DNA of 64,000 bases from Actinomycetospora sp. NBRC 106378. Lineage in GTDB: Bacteria > Actinomycetota > Actinomycetes > Mycobacteriales > Pseudonocardiaceae. Every line of letters begins with the position of its first letter. The first letter of the stretch is position 1. Below are positions 36,895 to 46,734 of this stretch, one piece after another. The stretch covers positions 62,001-126,000 of the forward strand of contig NZ_BSTT01000014.1 of assembly GCF_030269685.1 (NCBI RefSeq), in the 5' to 3' direction. The notes beneath the pieces were generated by a model. The model was not told the origin of the DNA and searched no databases. It saw nothing but the letters and a program-made list of their open reading frames with translations. The translations under genes were made by a program, and so were the position numbers.

Positions 36895-36950
36895 CGAGGG
36901 CCACGGAGGGCAGGTCGGCGGGGCCCGGAAGCTGCCTGGTGTGCACCTCG
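36895..36950. repeat. 56-bp palindromic element, copy 5
   Basis: Left arm CGAGGGCCACGGAGGGCAG, right arm CTGCCTGGTGTGCACCTCG. It lies 37 bp after copy 4 in the same orientation, in the holA-rpsT interval. Confidence 0.85.
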
Positions 36951-36980
36951 AGCAACGGCAAGGCCCCAGGAACGACGAAA

Positions 36981-37007
36981 CGGGCGCCCCCCGGGAGGGG
37001 ACGCCCG
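36981..37007 (-). terminator. Terminator hairpin of rpsT
   Basis: On the minus strand CGGGCG-t-CCCC pairs with GGGG-gg-CGCCCG around a short loop. It begins 16 bp after the rpsT stop. Confidence 0.65.
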
Positions 37008-37022
37008 TCGTCGGGACCTGGA

Positions 37023-37316
37023 TTAGGCCGGGGTCTTGCCGGCCTTCGCGTCGACCGTGAACGAGGTCGCGCGGTGGGCCATGCGCGACTTCTTGTTCGC
37101 GGCCTGGTTCTTGTGGATGACGCCCTTGCTCACGGCCTTGTCGAGCAGGCGCGCGGCGTGACGGCGGCGCTCGTCGGCGGCGGTGGCGTCGCCGGACTCG
37201 ACGGTCTCGCGGTAGCGACGGATGGCCGTCTTGATCTCGGACTTGACCGCCTTGTTGCGCTGGCGGGCTTCCTCGTTCTTCCGGTTACGCTTGACCTGCT
37301 GCTTGATGTTCGCCAC
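37023..37316 (-). CDS. rpsT: 30S ribosomal protein S20
   Basis: 97 aa, slightly longer than the usual 86-88 through a C-terminal tail [43 protein letters not shown] and [22 protein letters not shown] are S20 signatures. The frame is open upstream to 37541, but GTG 37316 gives the family N-terminus. Divergent from lepA, as in other actinobacteria. Confidence 0.96.
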   Translation of the reverse strand: MANIKQQVKRNRKNEEARQRNKAVKSEIKTAIRRYRETVESGDATAADERRRHAARLLDKAVSKGVIHKNQAANKKSRMAHRATSFTVDAKAGKTPA

Positions 37317-37352
37317 GGGGCTTTCGAACCTCTTGATCGCTGGGGTGTCTTC

Positions 37353-37405
37353 GTGCGGGCGCGCAACAGGCGTCCAGCCCGCACGGCGCAGTGGGCTCCA
37401 GGTTA
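37353..37405 (-). promoter_or_regulatory. rpsT -10 box and leader hairpin
   Basis: TAACCT on the minus strand (37400-37405) is a TANNNT -10. The leader of about 75 nt contains perfect 8-bp arms GTGCGGGC/GCCCGCAC (37377-37384 with 37353-37360). S20 autoregulates its mRNA in other bacteria, so this hairpin is a candidate control site. Confidence 0.4.
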
Positions 37406-37479
37406 CCAACGGCCCTCGCCGACGATGACCGTCGGGGTCTCGTGGGACGATGGAGCAGATACCGCACCAGCAGGAAGGC

Positions 37480-39408
<1,929 letters not shown>

Positions 39409-39432
39409 GCCAACCCTCCCCCTCGGGAAGCC

Positions 39433-39462
39433 CCTTCCCGACGGCGGGTCGGCACGGCTCGC
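39433..39462. repeat. Dispersed repeat CCTTCCCGACGGCGGGTCGG, copy
   Basis: The first 20 bases are as named; the full match to the copy at 60379-60408 covers 30 bp with two differences (positions 12 and 22). Related shorter copies occur at 13086, 13347 (inverted) and 31121 (in comEA). It lies 24 bp after lepA. TAGGAT at 39464-39469, immediately after, is a likely -10 for the helicase gene with a leader of about 95 nt. Confidence 0.7.
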
Positions 39463-39570
39463 GTAGGATGGTCATGTAGGTGCCGAGCTGTCGGCCTGGG
39501 ATGGACTGCGCGTGTGTCGGGTCCGCGGACAGCTCTCACCGTCCGACGAACCCCCACTCGAAAGAGATCT

Positions 39571-41397
39571 GTGACCGACGCTGCTGTCCTGTCCGCTTCC
39601 GACCTCCCGCTCGACCCCTTCCTCGAGGACTCCCTCGACGGCGGGTCCGACGAGACCGTGAACGGTTTCGTCCCGCTCGGTCTCGACGACCGTGTGGTCT
39701 CCACCCTCGTCGAGCAGGGCTTCCAGACGCCGACGCCGATCCAGGCCGAGACGATCCCGCTGCTGCTCGCCGGCCGCGACGTCCTCGGTCTGGCCCAGAC
39801 CGGCACCGGCAAGACGGCGGCCTTCGCGCTGCCGCTGCTCTCGCGCCTCGACGCGAGCGTCCGCGCCCCGCAGGCGCTGATCCTCACCCCGACCCGTGAG
39901 CTCGCGATCCAGGTCGCCGAGGCCGTCGAGTCGTTCGCGACCGGGCTCCCGCACGTCCACGTCGTGCAGCTCTACGGCGGCGCGCCCTACGGCCCGCAGC
40001 TCTCCTCGCTGCGCCGCGGCGCCCAGATCGTCGTCGGGACGCCGGGTCGCGTCGCCGACCACCTCGAGAAGGGCACGCTCGACCTCACCGACGTCGGGTA
40101 CTTCGTGCTCGACGAGGCCGACGAGATGCTCAACATGGGCTTCCTCGAGGAGGTCGAGAACATCTTCGGCCTGCTCCCGGCCGACCGTCAGGTGGCGCTC
40201 TTCTCGGCCACCATGCCGACGGCGATCCGCGAGGTCAGCCGCAAGCACCTCAACGCGCCCGCCGAGGTGTCGATCAAGGGCAAGACGACCACGGCGGCGA
40301 ACACCCGCCAGCGCTACGTCGTCGTGCCCGAGCGCCAGAAGGCCGACGCCCTCGCCCGCATCCTGCAGGTCGAGGACTTCGACGCCGCCCTGGTGTTCGT
40401 CCGCACCCGGCAGAACACCACCGACGTCAGCGAGGCGCTGAACCGCCGCGGGTTCTCCTCGGTCGCGATCTCCGGGGACCTGTCCCAGGGCCAGCGGGAG
40501 AAGACGATCACCGACCTGCGCGCCGGCAAGATCGACGTCCTGGTCGCCACCGACGTCGCGGCCCGCGGTCTCGACGTCGAGCGCATCAGCCTGGTCGTGA
40601 ACCACGACCTGCCGACCGACCCCGAGTCCTACGTGCACCGCATCGGTCGCACGGGGCGTGCGGGCCGCTCCGGCGAGGCGATCTCGTTCGTCACGCGCGG
40701 CCAGATCCGGCTGATGCGGACGATCGAGAACACCACCCGCCAGAAGGCCGAGGAGATGTCGGTCCCCGACACCGACGAGGTCAACGCCCGGCGTCGCGCC
40801 CGGTTCGCCGAGCGCATCACCGCCGAGCTCGGGGGGCACGACGACGGGGGCGACTCCATCGACGTGTTCCGCCGCGTCATCGACGAGTACGTCGCCGAGC
40901 ACGACGTCGACCCGCTGGCCCTCGCCGCGGCGCTCGCGAAGATGGTCCAGGGCGGCAAGCCGCTGCTGGTCGACGAGCTGCCGACGCCCCCGGTGCGGGG
41001 CGAGAAGCGCGGCCGCGACGACAAGCCGGCCCGGGGCCAGGGCAAGCGCCCGACCACGGCGTCCTCCTGGGACGTCGGGTCCGGCACCGACACCTACCGC
41101 ATCGACGTCGGGCACAACCAGCGGGTGAAGCCGGGCGCGATCGTGGGTGCCATCGCCAACGAGGCCGGGCTCGACTCCGCGCACATCGGGCACATCGACA
41201 TCCGCACCGACCACACCCTGGTCGAGCTGCCCGCCGACGTGCCCGACCCCGTCGTGAAGCGCCTCCAGCGGGCGCGCGTGGCGGGCCGACCGATGGGTCT
41301 GCGTCGCGCGTCCGACTCGGAGCGGGCCGGTTCGGGCCCGCGCCCGGAGAAGCGCCGCGCCCCGAGCCGTGACCGTCGGGAGCGCTCGCCCCGCTAG
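39571..41397 (+). CDS. DEAD-box ATP-dependent RNA helicase (DeaD/CsdA type)
   Basis: 608 aa. Q motif (FQTPTPIQAETIP), motif I AQTGTGKTAAF, Ia TPTRELAIQ, II VLDEADEML, III SATMP, VI HRIGRTGRAGRSG. At about 510-580 is a DbpA-like RNA-binding domain (TYRIDVGHNQRVKPGAIVGAIANEAGLDSAHIG), then a basic tail. It unwinds structured RNA in ribosome assembly or cold stress. GTG 39571 is preceded by AAAGAG; the frame is open to 39514 without family sequence. Confidence 0.95.
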   Translation: MTDAAVLSASDLPLDPFLEDSLDGGSDETVNGFVPLGLDDRVVSTLVEQGFQTPTPIQAETIPLLLAGRDVLGLAQTGTGKTAAFALPLLSRLDASVRAPQALILTPTRELAIQVAEAVESFATGLPHVHVVQLYGGAPYGPQLSSLRRGAQIVVGTPGRVADHLEKGTLDLTDVGYFVLDEADEMLNMGFLEEVENIFGLLPADRQVALFSATMPTAIREVSRKHLNAPAEVSIKGKTTTAANTRQRYVVVPERQKADALARILQVEDFDAALVFVRTRQNTTDVSEALNRRGFSSVAISGDLSQGQREKTITDLRAGKIDVLVATDVAARGLDVERISLVVNHDLPTDPESYVHRIGRTGRAGRSGEAISFVTRGQIRLMRTIENTTRQKAEEMSVPDTDEVNARRRARFAERITAELGGHDDGGDSIDVFRRVIDEYVAEHDVDPLALAAALAKMVQGGKPLLVDELPTPPVRGEKRGRDDKPARGQGKRPTTASSWDVGSGTDTYRIDVGHNQRVKPGAIVGAIANEAGLDSAHIGHIDIRTDHTLVELPADVPDPVVKRLQRARVAGRPMGLRRASDSERAGSGPRPEKRRAPSRDRRERSPR

Positions 41398-41408
41398 TCC
41401 GTCCCGAC

Positions 41409-41451
41409 CGAAGGGCCCCCTCGCGCGAGGAACGCGCGAGAGGGCCCTTCG
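41409..41451 (+). terminator. Strong hairpin after the DEAD-box helicase gene
   Basis: 19-bp arms (41409-41427 and 41433-41451) with one mismatch and a 5-nt loop, 12 bp after the stop. The distal half CGCGCGAG..CCCTTCGCTCG is repeated at 41498-41520. Arms begin CGAAGGG, like the terminator at 52632-52678. Confidence 0.8.
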
Positions 41452-41575
41452 CTCGTTCGGGAGCGACCCGGCGGCGGGCGCCCACGGCCCGTCCATCCGC
41501 GCGAGGGGACCCTTCGCTCGGGACCGCGCCACATCGGGTGGCCGCGATCGGGACCCGCGCCTACCGTCGGATGGC

Positions 41576-43510
41576 ATGACGCGCTCGGTCGTGATCGTCG
41601 GTGGCGGACCACGCGGGACCGGGGTGCTCGAACGACTCGTCGCCGGCGCGGCCGGCGCCGGGGTCGACGCCGCACACCCGCTGGACGTGCACCTCGTCGA
41701 CCCGTACCCCGCCGGCGCCGGCCGCATCTGGCGCACGAAGCAGTCCGAGCTGCTGTGGATGAACTCCATGGCCGCCGACGTGACCATGTGGACCGACGAC
41801 TCGGTCACGTGCGCCGGGCCCATCGTCCCGGGTCCGAGCCTCATCGAGTGGGCCGAGGAGGTCCGCGCCGCCCACGCCGAGCCCGAGGGCCGCGTGGGGG
41901 AGGAGATCCGGGCCCTGACGCCCGCGACGTTCCCCACCCGGCAGCTGCAGAGCCACTACCTCGCCGCCGTGCTCGAGAGGGTGCTCGACTCCCTGCCCGA
42001 GGGTGTCCGCGTCCACGTCCACGAGCAGCGGGCCGCCGGAATCGTCGACGGCGACCTGCGCCGCGTGCGACTCGAGGACGGGGAGGTGCTCGACGCCGAC
42101 GCCGTCGTGCTCGCCTCCGGCCACCTCGACGCCGCCCCCACCGACGACGAGACCGCCCTGCTCCGCTGCTCGCAGCGGCTCGGTCTGCGCTACTTCGCGC
42201 CCGAGCAGACGACCGACTCCGACCTCGACGCCATCCCGCCGGGCGAGACGGTGATCGCCCGCGGCATGGGCCTCGCGTTCGTCGACCTCATGGTGCTGCT
42301 CTTCGAGGGCCGCGGCGGCCGGTTCGTCGAGGAGCCCGAGGGTCCCGACGACGGGTCGGGGCGGGGCCGGCTCACCTACGTCCCGTCCGGCCGGGAGGTG
42401 TCGCTGCACGTCGGGTCCGGCCGCGGCGTGCCCTACCACGCGAAGACCGAGTACACGCTGATCGGTCCGCGCCCGCCGCTCCCGCGGTTCTTCGGCCCGG
42501 ACCAGGTCGCCGCGCTGGCCGCCCGGCAGGGTGGGGTGAGCCTGCGCGAGGACGCCTGGCCGCTGATCGCCAAGGAGGCGGGCTGGGGCTGGTACCACGA
42601 GCTGTTCCACGGCCACCCGGACCGCGTCACCGGCGACTGGGACACGTTCGCCGCCGCCTACGCCGAGGTGGACTGGTACTCCGCGGACCGGGAGCGCCTG
42701 GTCGAGCGCCACGTGCCCGACGAGGCCGACCGCCTCGACTTCGAGCAGCTCGACCGTCCGCTGGACGGTCTGCGCACGGACCTCGACACGCTGCAGAAGT
42801 TCCTGCGCAACTACATCAGCGACGACCTCGCGCGCCACGTCGACCCGCGGCACACCGAGGAGCTGGGGGCGTTCACGGCCCTGCTGAGTGCGTTCATGAT
42901 GTCGGTGGAGCTGGCGAGCCGGGGCGGGCTCACCGCGAAGTCGCGGGCCCGGGACCTCGGCTGGTGGCAGAACCTGTTCTCGTCGATGGCCAGCGGCCCG
43001 CCCGGGCCTCGGCTGCGTCAGATGCTCGCGCTCAACCGGGCCGGGTACGTGACCTTCCTCGGGGCCGGGCTCTCGGTGGAGATCGACGAGGCGAGCGGGG
43101 TCTTCGTGGCCACCGGCGCCGCCGTGGACGGCCCGCCGACCCGGGCCACGACCTTCGTCGACGCCCGCCTCGCCTCACCGAGCGTGCGCCGGACCTCCGA
43201 CCCGATGCTGCGGTCGCTGATGCGCGCCGGGCTGGTCGACGAGGAGACGCTGAGCTGGAACGCGTGCTCCCGCGGCGACGACTACTCGGGCGTGATCGAG
43301 CACGCCACCGGGCTGCTGCCGGTGGACCCCGCCGACCACCGGGTGCTCTTCGGGCCCGAGGAGGAGCCGCACCCGCGCCTGTTCGCGATCGGCCCGCACA
43401 CCACGGTGCGCCTGCCGGGTGCCTTCACCCGGCCGAACACGAACAGCCTGAGCTTCCGCGCCAACGACGCGGTCGCTCAGGCGCTCCTCGCGATCACCGA
43501 CGACGACTGA
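41576..43510 (+). CDS. FAD/NAD(P)-binding protein (NAD_binding_9 type)
   Basis: 644 aa. Dinucleotide-binding GxGxxG variant VVIVGGGPRGTGVLERL at the N-terminus, PYPAGAGRIWRTKQSELLWMNSMA, and a second motif around DADAVVLASGHLD. It resembles the family of large, uncharacterised FAD-NAD(P)-binding proteins related to amine hydroxylases; the substrate is unknown. ATG 41576 follows TACCGT (41562-41567) by 8 bp, so leaderless initiation is likely. The 3' end overlaps the convergent sigma gene by 34 bp. Confidence 0.82.
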   Translation: MTRSVVIVGGGPRGTGVLERLVAGAAGAGVDAAHPLDVHLVDPYPAGAGRIWRTKQSELLWMNSMAADVTMWTDDSVTCAGPIVPGPSLIEWAEEVRAAHAEPEGRVGEEIRALTPATFPTRQLQSHYLAAVLERVLDSLPEGVRVHVHEQRAAGIVDGDLRRVRLEDGEVLDADAVVLASGHLDAAPTDDETALLRCSQRLGLRYFAPEQTTDSDLDAIPPGETVIARGMGLAFVDLMVLLFEGRGGRFVEEPEGPDDGSGRGRLTYVPSGREVSLHVGSGRGVPYHAKTEYTLIGPRPPLPRFFGPDQVAALAARQGGVSLREDAWPLIAKEAGWGWYHELFHGHPDRVTGDWDTFAAAYAEVDWYSADRERLVERHVPDEADRLDFEQLDRPLDGLRTDLDTLQKFLRNYISDDLARHVDPRHTEELGAFTALLSAFMMSVELASRGGLTAKSRARDLGWWQNLFSSMASGPPGPRLRQMLALNRAGYVTFLGAGLSVEIDEASGVFVATGAAVDGPPTRATTFVDARLASPSVRRTSDPMLRSLMRAGLVDEETLSWNACSRGDDYSGVIEHATGLLPVDPADHRVLFGPEEEPHPRLFAIGPHTTVRLPGAFTRPNTNSLSFRANDAVAQALLAITDDD

Positions 43511-44289
43511 GCGGCCGAGGCGGCGTCGCGGACCCGGGCGCGCTCACGGAGGCGCTCCAGGGTCTGGGACAGCAGCCGGGAGACGTGCATCTGGGAGATC
43601 GACAGCCGCTCGGCGATCTCGGACTGCGTCTTCTCGTGGACGAAGCGCAGCACGAGAATGGTGCGCTCGCGCTCCGGGAGCGTGCCGACGAGGTCGCGCA
43701 CGAGGGCGCGCGACTCCACGTGGGCGAGGTCCGGGTCGTCGTGGCCGAGGACGTCGGCGACCGTGGTGTCGGTGCCCTGGGTCAGGGTCGAGTCGAGCGA
43801 GTCCGGCCGGTAGGAGTGGTGCGCCGAGATCGCCTCGATGACCTCCTCGCGGTCGATCCCGAGGTGCTCGGCGAGCTCGGTGGCCGTGGGCGCGCGCCCG
43901 AGCTGCTGGCCGAGGGCGGTCGACGCGGTCCCGACCTGCAGGTAGCGGTCCTTCACCCCGCGCGGCGTGCGGATCGTCCACGCGGCGTCGCGGAAGTGGC
44001 GGCGGACCTCGCCCATCATCGTCGGCACGGCGTAGGACAGGAAGTCCCGCCCCTGGTCCGGGTCGAACCGGCGCAGGGCGTGCAGGAGCCCGATCGCGGC
44101 GACCTGCTCCAGGTCGTCCACGGACTCGCCGCGCCGGGAGAAGCGTCGGGCGATGTTGCGGGCGACGGGCCGGAAGGCGTCCGTCAGCTCGGCGACCAGC
44201 TGGTCGCGTCGCGGGTCGACCGCCGGCAACGTGGAGAGTTCCTCCAGCTGCGGGGCGTACTGGTCGTAGGCACTGGTGCGCTCGGACAC
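43477..44289 (-). CDS. RNA polymerase sigma factor, SigB/SigF/SigG subfamily
   Basis: 270 aa alternative sigma factor without region 1.1. Region 2 has SRRGESVDDLEQVAAIGLLHALRRFDPDQGRDFLSYAVPTMMGEVRRHFRD, region 3 the LGRAPTATELAEHLGI block, and region 4 LPERERTILVLRFVHEKTQSEIAERLSISQMHVSRLL (landmarks at about 45-100, 130-150 and 205-240). This subfamily controls general stress and is normally held by an anti-sigma kinase; no RsbW or anti-anti-sigma gene is in the window. GTG start with TGAGGT upstream. Confidence 0.93.
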   Translation of the reverse strand: MSERTSAYDQYAPQLEELSTLPAVDPRRDQLVAELTDAFRPVARNIARRFSRRGESVDDLEQVAAIGLLHALRRFDPDQGRDFLSYAVPTMMGEVRRHFRDAAWTIRTPRGVKDRYLQVGTASTALGQQLGRAPTATELAEHLGIDREEVIEAISAHHSYRPDSLDSTLTQGTDTTVADVLGHDDPDLAHVESRALVRDLVGTLPERERTILVLRFVHEKTQSEIAERLSISQMHVSRLLSQTLERLRERARVRDAASAAQSSSVIARSA

Positions 44290-44447
44290 GGGCAGACCTC
44301 ACAGACGCGCATGGATGCGGTCCGCCTGGCTGCGGTGTGAACCACGACGGGGGAGCAGGGGCCGCCACGATCTGGGCAGGCCCGGAACCAAGACTGGTTG
44401 CTCAACCCTGGGACATCGGCATTCCCCGGGGACGGGGACCTAAACAT

Positions 44448-44485
44448 CCCGACGACGGGTCCCGCCGGGGGGACCCGTCGTCGGG
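44448..44485 (-). terminator. Perfect 16-bp hairpin, terminator of the dehydrogenase gene
   Basis: CCCGACGACGGGTCCC (44448-44463) and its exact complement (44470-44485) with a 6-nt loop, 8 bp beyond the stop of the minus-strand dehydrogenase. It separates it from the sigma-factor gene. The 204-bp gap also has GGTTGCTCAACC (44396-44407), a short palindrome. Confidence 0.8.
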
Positions 44486-44493
44486 ACGGGGTG

Positions 44494-45459
44494 TCAGCGG
44501 GTGAAGACGATCTTGCCGGCGGTCTCGCCGTCGAACATGGAGCGGAAGCCGGTCCCGGCCTCGGTCATCGGCAGCTCCTGGCCGACCTCCGGGGTGATGC
44601 CGGTGGTCGCGACGAAGTCGAGGAGGTCGCGCAGCTCGTCGAGGGTGCCCATCGTGGAGCCGACCAGGTTCTTCTGCAGGAAGAACATCTGGGCGAGCTC
44701 GGCGGGCGGCTGGTTGCCCGAGGTGGCGCCGGAGCAGACGATCGTGCCGCCGGGCACCAGGGAGCGCACGGAGTGCTTCCAGGTGGCCTCGCCGACGGTC
44801 TCGAACACGGCCTGGACCTTGCCGGGCAGCTTGCCGCCCGACTCGAAGACCTGGTGGGCGCCCAGGCGCAGCGCGAGCTCGCGCTTCTCCTCGGTGCGGC
44901 CGGTGACCCAGACCTGCATGCCCGCGGCGCGCCCGAGGGCGATCAGGGCGGTGGAGACGCCGCCGGAGGCGCCCTGCACGAGCATCGTCTGCCCGCCGCG
45001 CAGGCCGGACTTGGTGAACAGCATGCGGTAGGCGGTCAGCCACGCGGTGCCCATGACGGCCCCGGAGACGGCCGACATGCCCTCGGGGCGGGGGAGCGCG
45101 TTGCGCTTCGGGACGACGACGTAGTCGGCGAAGCTGCCCTGGGCCCACTCGGTGAGCATCTTGCGCTTCGGGTCGAGGGTCTCGTCGCCCTTCCAGTCCG
45201 GGTCACCCATCAGCGAGTGCAGGACGACCGGCGTGCCGTCGTCGAGCGTGCCGGCGCCGTCGCAGCCCAGGATCATGGGGAACTGCTCGGGCTTGATGCC
45301 GACGCCGCGCAGCGTCCACAGGTCGTGCATGTTGAGGCTCGCGGCCTCGACCTTGACCCGCACCCACCCCTCGGGGACCTCCGGATCGGGACGCTCACCC
45401 ACGACGAGGGAGGCGAGCGGGTCGTCGCTGTTGGGCTCGGACGCGTAGACGGCGAACAT
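44494..45459 (-). CDS. Zinc-binding-dehydrogenase-family (MDR) oxidoreductase
   Basis: 321 aa medium-chain dehydrogenase/reductase of quinone-oxidoreductase type. GroES-like N-terminus (VKVEAASLNMHDLWTLRG, MILGCDGAGTL) and Rossmann motif MLVQGASGGVSTALI. The cysteines of catalytic-zinc ADHs are absent at the usual N-terminal site, so it is probably a zinc-free NADPH reductase of enones or quinones. ATG 45459 is chosen because TAGGTT (45467-45472) lies 7 bp before it (leaderless). Confidence 0.88.
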   Translation of the reverse strand: MFAVYASEPNSDDPLASLVVGERPDPEVPEGWVRVKVEAASLNMHDLWTLRGVGIKPEQFPMILGCDGAGTLDDGTPVVLHSLMGDPDWKGDETLDPKRKMLTEWAQGSFADYVVVPKRNALPRPEGMSAVSGAVMGTAWLTAYRMLFTKSGLRGGQTMLVQGASGGVSTALIALGRAAGMQVWVTGRTEEKRELALRLGAHQVFESGGKLPGKVQAVFETVGEATWKHSVRSLVPGGTIVCSGATSGNQPPAELAQMFFLQKNLVGSTMGTLDELRDLLDFVATTGITPEVGQELPMTEAGTGFRSMFDGETAGKIVFTR

Positions 45460-45548
45460 GGCGCCGAACCTATCGGGGAGCGCCACCGCGCGCCCGGACG
45501 ACGGAGCGCAGCGGAGCTCGCCGACGGCGGCCCGGTACCGTGGCGGCC

Positions 45549-45749
45549 GTGCTGCACGCCGTCGCGACCTGGTGGGACGGGGTCGAGCTCTGGCTCACCC
45601 AGCTCGACTTCACGCTGCAGGTGATCATCGTGGTCGGCGTCGTCGGCCCGGCCTGCTGGGCGGTCGCCGCCCTCGTGGACACCCTCGTGGAGCGGACGGT
45701 CGCGTGGCGTCTCGCCGCCCTCGAGCGGCGCAGCGGTGCGGCCGACTAG
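45549..45749 (+). CDS. Small single-pass membrane protein
   Basis: 66 aa: amphipathic N-terminus (HAVATWWDGVELWLTQLDF), one transmembrane helix (about 22-45, LQVIIVVGVVGPACWAVAALV), and a charged end. Function unknown. TACCGT (45536-45541) is 7 bp before GTG 45549, which fixes this start over GTG 45540. Divergent from the MDR gene. Confidence 0.65.
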   Translation: MLHAVATWWDGVELWLTQLDFTLQVIIVVGVVGPACWAVAALVDTLVERTVAWRLAALERRSGAAD

Positions 45750-45762
45750 TGGGCCGCTGCTG

Positions 45763-45846
45763 ATGGACCGCCGTTATGCCCGGCTCTGGGTCACGGGCAC
45801 CCTCGTCGCGCTGATACTGCTGGTCCTCGTGCTCAACCTGCGCTGA
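45763..45846 (+). CDS. Candidate 27-residue membrane miniprotein
   Basis: MDRRYARLWVTGTLVALILL then VLVLNLR: a basic N-terminus and one hydrophobic helix. It starts 14 bp after the previous small membrane gene in the same direction. No clear ribosome binding site. The clean topology supports it, but such short frames also arise by chance. Confidence 0.35.
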   Translation: MDRRYARLWVTGTLVALILLVLVLNLR

Positions 45847-45849
45847 GTC

Positions 45850-46638
45850 TCACGAGGACGCGGCCCACCGCGGCGGACGCTTCTCCGCGAACGCGGCCAT
45901 GCCCTCCTGGCCCTCCTCGGAGGCGAAGAACCGCGCCGACAGCGCGAGCATGGCGTCGAAGTCGGCCGCCATGTCCTCCGCGGGGGTGCGGCGCAGCATC
46001 TCCTTGGTCGCGGCCAGCGCCAGCGGGGCGCCCAGGGCGAGCATGTCGACGTAGCGGTCGACGGCGGTGTCGAGCGCGTCGGGTTCGACGGCGGCGTTGA
46101 GCAGCCCGACGGCGGCCGCCCGGTCGGCGTCGAAGACCTCGCCGGTGAGCATCAGCTCGTGCGCGGCCCGGGGAAGCAGGCGGGGGAGCACCGGCACGGA
46201 GATGACGGCGGGCACCACCCCGATGCGCACCTCGCTGAAGGCGAAGGTCGCGCCCTTCGAGTCCGCGCCCGCCCGGCTGGCGACCGCGATGTCGCACGCC
46301 GCGACGAGGCCCACCCCGCCGGCGCGGGCCGGGCCCGCGAGCCGGGCGACCACCGGCTTCGACGAGGTCCACAGCGTGCGCAGGATGTCGGGGAACTCCT
46401 GGACCCCCTGGTCGCCGGCGCCGGCCCCGCGCGACTCGCGCAGGTCCATCCCCGAGCAGAAGACGGTGCCGGTGTGGGTCAGGACGATCACGCGCACGGC
46501 GTCGTCGGCGAGGGCCGTGTCCAGGTGGCCCCGCAGCTCACGGCGCAGCTGGGCGGACAGTGCGTTGCGGTTCGACGGCGAGTCCAGCGTGACGGTCGCG
46601 CGGCCCGCGGCGACGTCGAGGTGCACGAGTTCGGTCAC
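45850..46638 (-). CDS. Enoyl-CoA hydratase/isomerase family protein
   Basis: 262 aa crotonase. Oxyanion-hole segments HTGTVFCSGMDLRE and AGPARAGGVGLVAACDIAVAS. The hydratase Glu pair is only partly recognisable, so it may act on an unusual acyl-CoA. GTG 46638 is preferred over 46722 because TACCGT (46646-46651, minus strand) lies 7 bp upstream of it, and because the upstream frame is the hairpin repeat. Ends with the family's FAEKRPPRW. Confidence 0.88.
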   Translation of the reverse strand: MTELVHLDVAAGRATVTLDSPSNRNALSAQLRRELRGHLDTALADDAVRVIVLTHTGTVFCSGMDLRESRGAGAGDQGVQEFPDILRTLWTSSKPVVARLAGPARAGGVGLVAACDIAVASRAGADSKGATFAFSEVRIGVVPAVISVPVLPRLLPRAAHELMLTGEVFDADRAAAVGLLNAAVEPDALDTAVDRYVDMLALGAPLALAATKEMLRRTPAEDMAADFDAMLALSARFFASEEGQEGMAAFAEKRPPRWAASS

Positions 46639-46665
46639 GGGCGGCACGGTAGCCGCCCCACCCCG

Positions 46666-46722
46666 GTGGCAGGAACGCGTCGTTGCTGTCGCCCGGTGAC
46701 AGCAACGACGCGTTCCTGCCAC
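46666..46722. repeat. Perfect 25-bp inverted repeat (hairpin), dispersed family
   Basis: Arms 46666-46690 and 46698-46722 are exact complements with a 7-nt loop. The outer ends are GTGGCAGGAACGCG and its complement. It stands between the minus-strand LuxR gene and the crotonase promoter, where it would act as a terminator. Related copies lie at 27316-27360 and, inside the MFS coding region, at 48098-48138. Confidence 0.9.
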
Positions 46723-46734
46723 GAGGGGGAGGGG

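Noticed and set aside
44290-44447. Sigma-B-type autoregulatory promoter upstream of the sigma gene
   Set aside because: No convincing GTTT-N14-18-GGGTA pair was found on the minus strand; GGTTGCTCAACC alone is too short.
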